A stretch of 64,000 nt of DNA from Mesocentrotus franciscanus. Its lineage: Eukaryota; Echinodermata; Echinoidea; Camarodonta; Strongylocentrotidae. Where the stretch lies: the NCBI GenBank assembly GCA_037976565.1, contig CP137668.1, positions 5,600,261 through 5,664,260 of the forward strand. The letters are read 5' to 3'. A model generated the notes under the pieces. The model ran no database searches. It was not told the DNA's origin and was given only the letters and a program-made list of their open reading frames with translations. The translations under genes and the position numbers were made by a program. Below, in pieces: positions 10,964 to 21,927 of the stretch. The stretch's first letter is position 1. Each line of letters starts with the position of its first letter.

Positions 10964-11180
10964 GCAAGATGCCTCACACGGGATAGGCCCAACCCATCGC
11001 ATCATGCATGTGCTACGCTACATGACGTGAGTGGAGTGTCTCTTGATAAAGTATCTCTTTGATTAGACTGCATACAGCAAGATGCCTAACACGGAGTAGG
11101 CCCGACCATTTCATTGAGCATCTGCTACAGCATATTATGGACTGGACTGTCTCTTGATAGTGTGATCTCTTTGATTAGAC
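10963..11180 (+). repeat. two tandem copies of a 113-base unit
   Basis: Copies start at 10963 and 11076, both with agcaagatgcct, share taggccc and gtctcttgata, and end with atctctttgattagac. Identity is moderate. The function is unknown. Confidence 0.6.
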
Positions 11181-11480
11181 GTGCAGAGGGCGGGTACACG
11201 CCTCGCCGACTCACTCTCGCGGGTTCGTCGCCTCCTTGCACGGACGACGCCGGCCGTGCTTTCGTCCGCCCGTCCTCCCGGGGACCCCGAAACCACCTTT
11301 TAACGACATGGACGGCGACCACGGGGTCGACGTGGCACGCGGCATGCGCGAGCGGGTCCGCTTGGAATTGTGTCGCCGTTCCCGCGCGACGGCCGAGGCG
11401 GGTAGGGTCGAGGAAAGACGGGTTTGATGTCTAAAAATTCACATTGGCAGACCGTTACGCACCCCCCGCGGCGATTTTGC
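11181..11480. other. GC-rich island of foreign composition
   Basis: About 300 bases with many CpG and C/G runs (ctcccggggacccc, gacggccgaggcgggt) in an AT-rich region. Several overlapping open frames exist on both strands, but none resembles a known domain. The texture recalls ribosomal spacer or expansion-segment DNA, which I cannot confirm. Confidence 0.4.
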
Positions 11481-11495
11481 GTATTAATATATAGA

Positions 11496-12299
11496 CTATA
11501 TTTGTATGGGTTGTGCGCGACCGATGGCTGCCCGACCACAGAGCTCTGTACTTTATTCTATATTTTGCCTGTTTTAATATTTGTTCATTTACTGTAGTAA
11601 TATTATCTGAATTTGATTGTCTTCAGGAGGCTACTGGACTATTTTGGACAAATTTCATGTGGTATTTTTGAAATACATTTTAGATCTATTAGATTGGGAT
11701 TTCACCTCTGCTTCACTTGTGTAGTAAGTAGCCATGTTCACTTGCTTGTTATATTCTTTGCTCCACACGCTTGCACATTTGTGCGAGTTTTCACAATGAA
11801 GGTAGCTAGCCCAATAACCTTTGCATCTATTGTGTGCTCTTGTTATTATTATACTACTGTATACTGATTCATGTACTGCACCTGTACATTGCACTTCTGT
11901 TTCATGTAATGTAGTTGTACAACATGAGGGAAAGTACAAGTACATTGGTACCCCCATCCAACGGTATGCAAATTCTTTAAAAAGATTTCGCATTCTACTA
12001 CTGATCTCGGGAGACATCAGCCCCACACCTGGGCCTTCCTCTCAAGGACCGACCTTTTCTGATGATAATTCTTTGACTACAAACTACACCTATGATAGTC
12101 AAGCTCTTCGTGCCCTTAATGTTTGGGATGGTCGTTCCTCTTAAAAATTGCGTGAGGAATACCGCATTGTATAGGATCGGGTGGTGTCTCTCGGGAGCAG
12201 TAGAACATGTCCAAGACGGAGGACACATCGTGGTAGAAGGGGAGGGCGTAATCGTTTTAAGGAACTCCTTCAATTTGGTGCTCTTAATGCCTCAGTCGT
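11496..12299 (+). mobile_element. 5' remnant of a non-LTR retroelement with a 2A-like motif, upstream of TLR-B
   Basis: The open frame 11821-12144 has a hydrophobic start, then RFRILLLISGDISPTPGP, then a stretch ending ALRALNVWDGRSS. Beyond a stop codon at 12142 the same frame would continue into SLG(S/I)SRTC and a basic RRGRRNRF patch. A hydrophobic segment ending in a 2A-like motif, followed by Ser/Arg-rich sequence, is typical of the N terminus of several marine-invertebrate non-LTR elements (family knowledge). No ATG begins the frame. The paralogous copy at 27645-28458 is broken elsewhere. The position is always 400-900 bases before a TLR start. Confidence 0.55.
12013..12036 (+). other. 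degenerate 2A-like motif DISPTPGP
   Basis: It encodes D-I-S-P-T-P-G-P after a Leu/Ile-rich stretch. The 2A consensus is D(V/I)ExNPGP. Here the Asn is Thr, which should abolish ribosome skipping. The copy upstream of TLR-C keeps Asn (28156-28179). Confidence 0.6.
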
Positions 12300-12311
12300 A
12301 GGAAGAGCAGT

Positions 12312-12525
12312 AGGGCGCTTTCGCAACGCGACGTAAAGCAAAGAGTACGGTAACGCGAGCGAAAAAAACAATCTGCGCATGCGCGAATCTGAAATTTCCG
12401 CGTCTTGTCGATTTTCACAACCGTACGCGGCAATGATAGCGTTCGTTCCCTAAACGCGACGGGAGAGCTGTATCGCTGTAATTCTCCCGTAGTCTATGCT
12501 TCCGTCGCGTTTGCGAAAGCGCCCT
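12312..12525. mobile_element. 214-bp MITE upstream of TLR-B
   Basis: The ends agggcgctttcgcaacgcga and its near-perfect inverse (tcgcgtttgcgaaagcgccct) are flanked by agt on both sides (12309-12311, 12526-12528). The TLR-C copy reads gagcagtaacaac without interruption at the same place, so the insertion boundaries are directly visible. No coding capacity. The family is uncertain. Confidence 0.85.
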
Positions 12526-12550
12526 AGTAACAACACTGCACATTTGAATT

Positions 12551-12611
12551 AGAACTGTTGTGTTGTTGTTGTTGCGGTTGTTGCTGCTGTTGTTGCTGTT
12601 GTTGTTGATGT
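12551..12611. repeat. (GTT)n microsatellite before TLR-B
   Basis: gttgttgttgttgcggttg-type repeat. Shorter versions precede TLR-C (about 28481-28522) and TLR-D (about 41071-41100). Confidence 0.85.
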
Positions 12612-12690
12612 TCTGTTTTATTAACGTAGTAAAGAGTTGGAAAATATTGGAAATGTATGAGTGATGTCACATGAATTACTCATTTTCATA

Positions 12691-12713
12691 CACAGATAAA
12701 CCGAGCAAACAGT
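12691..12713 (+). promoter_or_regulatory. putative 3' splice site and 5' UTR just before the TLR-B start
   Basis: cattttcatacacag (AG at 12694-12695) followed by ataaaccgagcaaacagt and the ATG is conserved before TLR-B, C and D. A GTAAGT donor candidate lies at 11724-11729 (also in the C unit), which would give an intron of about 970 bases. Inferred, no transcript evidence. Confidence 0.4.
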
Positions 12714-15374
12714 ATGGCATTACATTCACTTGCACTTCTCGTCGGTATCATTCACATGACCTTCATCATGGTAGGGACAACATCACTTGCTGTGATGAAC
12801 GATCCTGGAAGTACCGACAACGATCTCTCAGATTATAATCCTGCCGACCCGGGACAAGGGACGTCCTGCTACGTTGACGTCTTATCCAGGACGGTGAACT
12901 GCTCCCATCGCGGTCTCACAGAAGTTCCAAGAGACATTCCTTCGAACGCTCAGGGTTTGTCACTTTCCTACAACTTGCTGCAAAGGATCCGCAACGATTC
13001 TTTGCTCATTTGAAGAATCTTGTAGATATATCGCTGAAGTGTAACGTTATTTGTGAAATTGAAGGAGGTGCGTTCTTTGAACTCTATCTCTTGCAGTCCG
13101 TGAATTTAATTGGGAATCGACTGTCTGTCCTACCGAGTCAACTCTTTAGTCAAAATTTTTACATGACGGACATATTTCTGAGAAACAATAACTTAACGGA
13201 TGTACCAGATCTGTACTTAAAGGCACCACAACTATCTTTTATTGACCTTAGAGAGAACTCTATCAAGTCAGCAAATTTCAGGATGCACTTTGCCACAGAA
13301 TGTAACATTAAGTTAATAGATCTCAGTAATAATCATATCAAACGAATACAAGAGAGTGAATTAAAAATTTAAAAGTTTGTAGCAACATTAATCTCATTGA
13401 TTTCTCATCAAATGATATATCATCGATACAGGCACAGAGTTTACAAGGAATTAATGTTGGTGGAATCACATTTCGAGAGAACCCTTTATTTAAAAAAGGA
13501 GTTGTAGATGTTTTTAAGGCTGTGGTAAAAGCTCCTAATGTAACTTTCATAAATCTGGTGAAATCAAGTTTAGTCTGTCTATCTGCTGATATCTTCAGTC
13601 CTTTGGAAACATATGTATTGAAAACGTTATACTTGAGTGAGAACAACATCTCTACAATCCCAGATAATGTATTCCATTATCTAACAAGACTGGAGAGGTT
13701 GGATTTGACCAGAAATAAAATAACAGTAATTTCTCCATCAGGTTTTAATAACTTGTCCTCACTTAAAGAGCTTTACCTTGATGACTGTAGTGTTGGGTCT
13801 TTAAAAACAGGGGTGTGGGAACCACCGCTTAGGACACTGTACTTGAGTAACAATCACCTGTATGAGATCCCATCGAAAGCGTTTATTGGTTTGAAGGTTT
13901 TGCTTTACCTACTACTACATGACAATTCTATCAGGGTCATTCACCCGGATTCCTTTTATGGTCTGGCCAGCCTTGAACTCCTTCAGATGGGAGGAAATTC
14001 ACTGATGAGTCCTCTGACGTTCGGCACTATATCGACCTTGATAACCCTTGATCTAAGTAACTCTGGTATCAACTCACTTGAACCCCAAAACACATTCACT
14101 GGTCTATCATCACTGTCTGAATTGATGCTAAATAACAATTATCTTCATATTTCTGACATATGGGACAATGAAGGTAACATATCTATTTTTCGGGACCTTC
14201 GCAAATTAAAGAAACTCGATTTAAGTGTCAACCTGCTTAAAAGTGAATTACCAAGTGGATGCTTTAAAGGCCTTCACAACCTGGTGCAACTAAACCTACA
14301 AGGCATGTCACTTCCAAGTCTAAATCCAGACCTTTTTGAAGGCCTTGCTAATCTTCAAATGCTTTCCCTGGACGACAATGCGTTAAAAGATCTTCACCCC
14401 GATATATTTCATGATCAGGGTAATCTATTTTCGCTTTACCTGAGTCGAAATCCTATCTCAAGTTTAGACGATCAGTTATTTGTTCACGCTAAAAAACTAT
14501 CTATGCTTAGCCTGTCGAGCACGAACATAGAAGTCATAACGGAAAAGACTCTAGGTCCAATTATACCTTCTTTGTCTACCTTAGATTTGTCGAGCAAAGC
14601 GCTGTCGTGTAATTGCAAAAATAAATGGTTCAGAAACTGGATACAAAACAGCAGTGTAGAAGTCCTCTTAGATGATAGCATTTGCTCAAGTGCTTCTCCT
14701 AAAAACTTGAAGGTAAACCATTTGAAGAGTTCGAGCCCGCCCTCTACTGTGGTCCGAAGATTCTCTTATACTCCTGCATATCGTTTGTTTCTGTGATGGT
14801 AATAGCTATAATGGTCTTGTTCTACTACAACCGGTGGTGGATCAACTACAAATGCTTCCTCTTGAAACTCTGCATCATCCGTTACAGAGAAATAGTCGAA
14901 GATCGTGATTACAAATATGACATCAACGTTGTTTTCGAAGACGACGACGAAGAATGGGTTAATGAGAGTTTGGTGCCAAACATTCAGGAGCGCGAACCCG
15001 AGGTCACGCTCCTGGTCGGGGACAAAAGGCTACCGCTTGGGATGTTGGTGCTTGATGCTGCTTACCAAGGCATTGATAATAGTTACAAGTCTGTATTCAT
15101 CGTCAGTCAAAGTGCGATCAAAGACAGCTGGTTTCTGACCAAAATACGCATTGCTTTGCAACACGTCAACCACGCCAAACGCGACGCGGTTCTTTTCGTA
15201 TTTATAGACGACATTGCGGATGAAGATCTTCCCTACCCTATTCGTCTCTTGCTGAGTTATAACCGACCCTACCTTCAGTGGGATGTAGACACAAGGAATC
15301 AAGAATGTTTCTGGGAACTGTTCATGAGAAGTGTTCGCGTCACCACCAAGCTCAATTACACTATTCCAATTTAA
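12714..15374 (+). pseudogene. TLR: Toll-like receptor copy B, full length with three frameshifts
   Basis: The start ATG at 12714 opens a signal peptide (MALHSLALLVGIIHMTFIMV). An LRRNT with C-x10-C follows, then about 20 leucine-rich repeats, the LRRCT near 14600-14757, a membrane helix near 14763-14835 and the TIR near 14911-15340, with stop TAA at 15372-15374. Compared with copies C and D one base is missing in three places: a T run near 12998, an A run near 13360 and near 14700. With these allowed for, the length is 887 residues. It lacks four residues (TPAE in copy D) before TGVWEPP near 13807. Its TIR BB-loop region differs sharply from the other copies (DKRLPLGMLVLDAAYQGID). It is either a pseudogene or carries assembly errors; the rest of the frame is well preserved. 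Confidence 0.9.
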
Positions 15375-18300
15375 ATGTGAAGTCTATAGCATGTTCTAGG
15401 GGGAAATACAGAATCGGCATGGGGTCTGTAGGTGTTGTATCTGAACCAATGCAGACAGAACTATACATTTTAGGAGTTGAAGAATGAGTGAGGAAGACAT
15501 TCCTTGTCATTAAAATATTTTTTCTTATTTTTCGTTCTCAAGCTCGGCCACGGAAACATCGTCATAAAGATAGGCCCTCATATCAGCTTTTTTCCTACCT
15601 TAGACCTTAGGTAGTTCTGTATATGTTTTTTTCTTCTAAGTAGCCCCCTAATTTCTTCCATTTTTGGGTTCATATTAACAGAATACTTAAGTGATGTATG
15701 TGTAATGGCGTAACAAGTTTGAAGAGCATATGTACATATGAAAGGAGGCATCAATCTAATTAATGCCGGGCCTGTAGGTCTAATATTTAATTTGCCTGCC
15801 TCATTCATGTTATCATCTTCTCAACTTTTGTATTGTTTCTTCGTTCTTTGTATTCTGATGCTTATTAACTTTCAAATTAGATATTTAAAATAACAATAAA
15901 ACACACTGTAAAATTACAGTTAGTATAATCTTATCCCATTACTTGTCGCATTTCAAATGAAAACTTACTTCGTTTAAAGTACAAACAACAACAATTTCCT
16001 GCCACAATTTCCTGACGACGTCATGCATATACATGTATGTTTAAATTAAATTATTCCTACACCAATTTTATACACAGAAACAGTATGGGTATACATCCGT
16101 CGTAAAAATAAACGCATGGTTCCACGATCAGAGTATTTTAATTTCTACTGTGGCAATTGCATTTGTCTATATCCATGTTTATTCGTTAACTCTAGGAGCT
16201 TTTAGGATGTCGTCACAGTGTGGTACATCCTTTTATATAAGATGGGTTTTTGTCTACTAACGAATTATTTTTTATCATGCTTTCAAAAGTTTTGTGATGT
16301 TCAAGTACGTAACATTGAGCTTCTTTCTTTCTTTCTTACTATTTTACTGTGTTCATATCTAATGTATTTTATTTGTTACACATTTCATGATGTATTCTGC
16401 CGTCGATATCAAGACTTCTAGTTCAGAGCTGTACATACAACGTTCTGTTGATAAGTTATATCCGATTCGTAATTATACTACATACTTTGTGATTGCACAA
16501 TGCTCAAATGTAAATAATATATAGAAGAATAATCTACATATTCCTTTAAATATTTGAAAATCTTGTCATTTATATGCTCATTTTAATTTGGTAAAGTTCA
16601 AAAGGAAAATAGTATATGAATTAAAATTAAATATACATCATATAGTACATATATCTTTGTCTCCTTTTTCATAACCAACTTTTTTTAATCAGGTCATTCC
16701 TCAGTCATTAATTAGTATGGTTTATTCTTCTGAATTATTCTGAATATTTGTGATGTAATTTATGTCTTCTTTGGAGATTTAATATTCAACTGAATAATTA
16801 AATATATATTCTAGATTAATACCTCCTATATCACAAACAATCAACCATACAGAACAAAATTTTCATTTCGTGTTTTTAACAATGTAATAACTGCTTTCCA
16901 AACTTCCCTGCTATGCCGAGTCGGTGATAACAAGATAAGCTGATACTAAGGAAGATTTCCATTTGGGCACAAGGCACACTATATTTAAAGAGCGGGTTTT
17001 TAAACTATACTGTTATATCTTGGTGACTATAATCACTACCAGTCTGTACAGGAATTAATCAATAAACCAGATTGCTAATGTATTAAAATTTAATGCATAC
17101 TTCTTTTGCCAGAAGTTTCCCCAATACAGCAAGAAGCACGCTGGATTTCTTCCACTCAAATTTTATCATACATAAGAAGTGAATTGAGTAATTCGTCACC
17201 TTGGGTTCTTGGAAGGAATATGCATAAATTTGAATAAATTGGTAATCAGGTCTATTGTAGAATAACATTTTTACAAACTTGTTCACCCTTCCACCCTTTA
17301 TGTCATATTCCCATATGCAATTTTGGATAATCTTACAACACTAATACCCAGAAAAATTGCAGGATCAACTCTGAACTAATCGATAATAGGCCAGTTTCGT
17401 AATATAATCAAATTTAAAGCTTTACATCACTCATCTTTTACGAACTATCGCATTTCAATAGTAAGAATGCAACATTAAAGTGAACCGGTTATATTGTTGA
17501 AGGTTGATGAAAAAATGCGTAATTTTTGTGTGAAATGTTACTCAATATAGTCCTCACTGTACTAGCCCTCCAACATGCAAAAAATTCTCTAACCACAAAG
17601 ATGTTTATGGTTCTCTTCGAAGGCGTCACTGTGCAACACCCTCTAACAGTAAATTCTCCCAAATAATTTTTGAATGTTCCAAACCGTTTTTCCATGAAAT
17701 TAAGATATGAAACAGGCTTTTGAAAAATTTTCAACAATTTAATGATTTGAATGGGATGTTATGCCAATTTATAACTTTGTGACGATTTACATTCACATAC
17801 CATTTAATTGAATTATAATAATATAGTGGGATAATTCAGGAATCGATCAGATCAGTTTTTCCCAATTTTTATCATTAATAATGGTCTGTTTTCACTCAAA
17901 CTTTCAGATTATCTTTAATTGTACATCCAGCATTGAAGTCTCTACCTTAGCACCATTTTCTTTCGTATGAACAATGTTACCAAATCCCTTTAAGTGTTGT
18001 CATGAAGGAGAAGCCATAATGTTTGTCCGACCTAGCGACAACTATTATATGCATGCATTCTGATTATTGTGATCCAGTGATACATAACAGAAGAATGTAT
18101 TATCTCGTCTCTTCGTAAATATGTATGAATTTGAAACATTTTGACAATGCTTTATTGACAATATCTTGTCCTTTCGGATAATGTATTTAGTTTTGTTTGG
18201 CCTGATGTAGGCCTCGTCTGTGTGACTGGCGTATAAATGCACTCATTTCTTAAACTTCCATAAATAATTGACACGTTGACACTCGCCTTGTGAAAAGGAA

Positions 18301-18446
18301 CAGAATATGCCATTTTATTATCCAAATACTATACACGTACAAATAGGCAATACAAGCAATTCTGTACTGTACACTTGTCATATATCAGCCTTTATACAGC
18401 ATTACATACACATACTCTCATAATATTTATCATGCATAAATTATTA
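15375..18446. other. TLR array spacer after copy B, no gene seen
   Basis: Paralogous to 1438-4430, 31300-36320 and 43881-45830. It includes the block with one CRE mismatch near 16014. Small open frames here have no recognisable domain. The sequence breaks at about 18446 where the retrotransposon was inserted. Confidence 0.6.
15895..15900 (+). terminator. candidate polyadenylation signal AATAAA of TLR-B
   Basis: caataaaacac lies about 520 bases after the stop and is conserved after TLR-C (32321-32326). Inferred from motif and conservation only. Confidence 0.35.
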
Positions 18447-18658
18447 TTTTAGTTATTTGTCGTTTTATTTGGACAGGGTAGCCCTTTCAGTTATAAAAAA
18501 AATGCTCGATCAAGGGGCCCTGTATCAACATAATCAAAAACATATTTACAAAACATATAAACATACATAAGTTATAATGAGCACACAAAATAAACAAGAT
18601 ATAATGTTGAAATGAGCGGGGGGGGGAATATAATATTCATGTAAGTATTAAGTGAATT

Positions 18659-18925
18659 TTAAACTATGTGAGGAAATGAGTTTGCAGCGTTTTTAAATGA
18701 ATCCAGTGAGTTTAATAAACGTAAGGAAGGGGGTAATATAACGGAGCCTTGGTAACAGAAAGATCTTTTGAAGTACTCGGTTCTGTGTTTTTCAATGTAT
18801 AGAGGACAGGTAGTTGCATACCTAGTATGAACGTTTAACTTTCGATAGCACACGATATCCTTAATATATTTCGGCATTTTATTATTTATCGCCTTATACA
18901 TCCATATTCTAAATTGGTATTGCAC
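18659..18925 (-). pseudogene. retrotransposon ORF2 C-terminal fragment
   Basis: MYKAINNKMPKYIKDIV, then TRYATTCPLYIEKHRTEYFK and SVILPPSLRLLNSLDSFKNA match the usual end of CR1/Jockey ORF2 (xxNSLPxxLRxxxSLxxFKxxL). The stop is at 18659. Confidence 0.7.
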
Positions 18926-19144
18926 TCTCTCAACAACTGATTGCCATCTTAAACAGGATAATTATGTACTACGAGGTGTCAAAATATCTAAATTTAGTAT
19001 CAAACGGGCATAACGATTTTGAAGCTTTTGTAACTTATCCAAATGACACTTTGCTGAACAGCCCCACAAAACAATAACGTAGTCAATATGTGATAATATC
19101 AAACTATCATAAAACAATTTTAAAATTCTTTTCGGCAAATAATA

Positions 19145-20216
19145 TTAAATTCGTTGTATACATGATATGGTTCTAGGTATTTTGGAGACAGTTTTTGATA
19201 AATGTATATCCCACTTCAAACAATTATCAAATATTACACCAAGATATTTGAATTCATTTACAAGTTCTATAACATTATCTCTGTAAATGAAGCGTACAGT
19301 TTGATTTTTGATTCGTTTTCTAGTCCCAAATAACATGATCTTACACTTATTAATATTCAACATTAAGTCATCTTTTTCAATGTGATCAACTATCTTTTTG
19401 AAACTCACATTTAAGCGTTTTCTCAACAAGGGCAATTTCTTTGCTTTGGCAAAATATTGCCGCATCATCAGCGTATAGACATATTTTAGTATTTTCACAG
19501 ATGAGGGCATTGTAATTACAGAGGTCATTTTACACCATACTTGTATAATTTGTAGAGTATAACATCGTGATTCACCGAATCGAACGCACGTTTCAAGTGA
19601 AAAAATAATGCACCGGAGATAAGACCCCTATCTATCCCCCTTTAATAGTAAGAAATCATTAACATCAACTAGCGCCGTTACTGTTGAGTGAAGCGGTCGG
19701 AAGCCCGATTGCCTCTCACTAAGAAGACCATTATCATTGAGATAATCATACAATTGGGAGTGTACTGCCTTTTCTAAAATCTTAACAATATGTTTAACGA
19801 TAGTTGGATGGGCTTTTCTTGTCTCCGCCCTTAAAAATAGACGTTACCCTTGCGCTCTTCCATTCAACAGAAACAAAACCAGTGGAGAGTGAACAATTTA
19901 ACAAATGTGTTAGAGGTTTTGTAATGAATGGTGAAGCGAGCTTCAAAAGACGTGGATGTAGATTGTCAATACCACTAGATTTAAAAATAGATAATTTGGA
20001 AAGCTCTTTGAGAACAAAATACTCTGCTATAGAAACACACGAGAAAATGTTATCGGTTAATTCATGTAGTTCGTTAAAGGTATGTTCAGTATCATATTGA
20101 CTAGCAGTTTGAGTGAAATATTCATTGAATATTGATGCAATACACTCAGAATCATCAATTACATATCCATCCTTTATCAACTCGATTCTATCTCCCGATT
20201 TCTTCTTAAACGACAC
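19145..20216 (-). pseudogene. retrotransposon reverse transcriptase domain
   Basis: The 20216-19794 frame holds KSSGIDNLHPRLLK, then LLNCSLSTGFVSVEWKSA and FKGGDKKSPSNYR, the amino-terminal RT motifs. The catalytic YADD (19475-19464) can be read in LYADDAAIFCQSKE, and LGVIFDNCLKWDIHL follows in a different frame. At least two frameshifts separate these blocks. Confidence 0.8.
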
Positions 20217-20629
20217 TTTCTTTAATGTTTTCCAAGTTTTGCGGGAATCACCTCATTAAACTCAGAAAAACAGTATTCTCTTTTAAGTTTTTTGTTAAGA
20301 TTATTTACAGCATTTCTCTTCTTTTTGTATTTATTCCACTCATCATTTCCGGATTTATCAAATTTTGCCTTTAAAAAGTCACGCTCACGAGGTAATTTCA
20401 AATAATCATCCGTTATCCACGGTGATCCATTAATTTGTCTACGAACACTAACAATAGGAGCATGTTTATTACATAGTTGATTATAAAAACTCGATTTGAA
20501 ATATTCCCATAAAACTTCAACATCATTGCTTCTGTAAAAATTGGATCAAGGATTTTTTTTCCGCCGTCACTCACAAACTTAGCTTGGTCAAATTTACGAA
20601 AAGATCTGGACCTACTAATAGCTGGCTCT

Positions 20630-21275
20630 TTCGAAATACACTCCTTCTTCAGATTGACATACACTAAAGAATGATCACTAATCCCCAAAGAAATTACATC
20701 TGAATGGAAGTTACTCTCAATGGACGGTACAAAAATAAGATCAACACATGATCGACTGGTGGGCGTTACTCTGGTTGGTTTGCTAATAAGCTGACGGAAA
20801 ATAAAACAATCACATAAGTTCTGTATTTTTCGAGAAAGTAAGTTTTTGGGAAGAATATTACCATTTAGGTCACCCAGGACGATGATGTTGGATGTATTAT
20901 CATTAGCTCTTTCTATATTATTTTCTAACGTTTAAAAAAAGTCCATAGTACTATTTGGAGGTCTGTATACAATACACACAAGCCATGGTTGCGATTGCTT
21001 CAGTTTGATCTCTATCCATAACACTTCTAGATATTCGTGTTTAAGATCAGACCTTCTAGTGTAAGATTATTGAGCCGTTGATATAACATCCAATTCCACC
21101 GCCACTAGCATTTCGATCTTTCCGTTCAAAAACATATCCTTCTTTATTCAACTGTTGTGTTTCAATATTATAGTTTCATCAAGCCAGGTCTCTGACACAG
21201 TAAAAACATCAATCATATTATCGGATAAATAATGACAAATATGGTCCGACTTGTTTCGGAGACTTCTAACGTATA
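20630..21275 (-). pseudogene. retrotransposon AP-type endonuclease domain
   Basis: Endonuclease motifs can be read in order across several frames: RSLRNKSDHI, VSETWLDE, NASGGGIGCYI, VCIVYRPPN, IIVLGDLNG, VDLIFVP and GISDHSLVYVNLK. Such domains nick the target DNA for target-primed reverse transcription. Frameshifts and stops break the chain. Confidence 0.75.
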
Positions 21276-21404
21276 AATGAGAGATTACAAAGCCTTTACC
21301 ATTTTTGTTTTATTTACTAACCCTTTCTCACAAATATTACTTCTCTTATCACTTACATGATTAATGTTTTCAGGTTCCTCATCAATGATTTCTGAATAAA
21401 ACGG

Positions 21405-21575
21405 TAATGCGTTAAAAATACATTTATTACATATCCAATCAGATGAAGAGTAAAAAAAAGTCTTTATCAAGAGAAGAACACGAAATATGGATCCATTGTG
21501 AACATCTCACACAAAGAATAGCATTTTTTGATTATTCTTGACAGGTCTTAAACATACGAGGCAAGGATATTTTGG
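21405..21575 (-). pseudogene. PHD-like zinc-finger segment at the start of retrotransposon ORF2
   Basis: On the minus strand CLVCLRPVKNNQK is followed, after a one-base shift in an A run, by ILCVRCSQWIHISC and then DWICNKCIFNALPF. The C-x2-C ... C-x2-C-x4-H-x2-C ... W-x-C-x2-C pattern is the PHD-type finger found before the endonuclease in some CR1-like elements. Confidence 0.6.
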
Positions 21576-21602
21576 CAACATGACTTATATTTACATAGGT
21601 AA

Positions 21603-21927
21603 TTAACAGATAAGAGCATGTGAGGATATAATTGACAATAATTGTTCAATGTCACGTTCTGACGAGATCCTCACCTTCTTGTCTTCCTTTGTTAGCACAG
21701 TGATTCTACAGTTCTTTGTCCAGATTTTCTTGACCTTTTCGCACTTACGAGCTTTGTTGAAGAGTATCTGCCGATTCTTGTTTAGGTCTTCGTTGACGTA
21801 TATCTTGCTCCCGTGTAGATTGGTGCGAGCACGGTAGAATTCGTCTCTCACGTTGTACCGTGAAAATTTGACAATAAAAGTGTTCGGGCTTTCCGATGCA
21901 TCTAGATTTCTCGGATAAAGTCGATGA
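21603..21927 (-). pseudogene. retrotransposon ORF1 C-terminal fragment
   Basis: The reading includes EFYRARTNLHGSKIYVNEDL, then NRQILFNKARKCEKV and a (K/R)(V/I)RISSERDIEQL-like end. This resembles the C-terminal ORF1 region of L1/CR1-like elements, which bind nucleic acid as a chaperone. The 5' part is cut off at 21927. The frame ends at a stop at 21603. Confidence 0.65.

Larger units (their letters stand above)
7211..11495. mobile_element. composite 4.3-kb insertion present only in the A-B spacer
   Basis: At 27640 the sequence runs from aatactgtact directly into atatttgtatgggttg. Here the two halves are separated by about 4.3 kb (7211-11495). The insert contains the foldback at 7701, the hAT-like element at 7869, the Mutator-like element at 9696, a promoter-like stretch near 10934 and a GC-rich island. 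These are nested or serial insertions, so this is a composite rather than one element. The short motif acta lies at both edges. 7211-7700 is AT-rich with a poly-T run at about 7311-7331 and nothing else recognisable. Confidence 0.5.
18447..21927 (-). mobile_element. CR1/Jockey-type non-LTR retrotransposon, 5'-truncated and decayed
   Basis: The paralogous spacers read cataaattattaacaatctg...gaacaatccaat without this 3.48-kb block. On the minus strand the order is ORF1 C-terminus (21927-21603), a PHD-like zinc finger (near 21575-21410), an endonuclease (near 21270-20630), reverse transcriptase (20216 to about 19145) and a C-terminal domain (18925-18659). The 3' end shows AAATAAAACGAC near 18462. 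Many frameshifts make it inactive. About 20 target bases appear deleted at the 5' junction. Confidence 0.85.
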
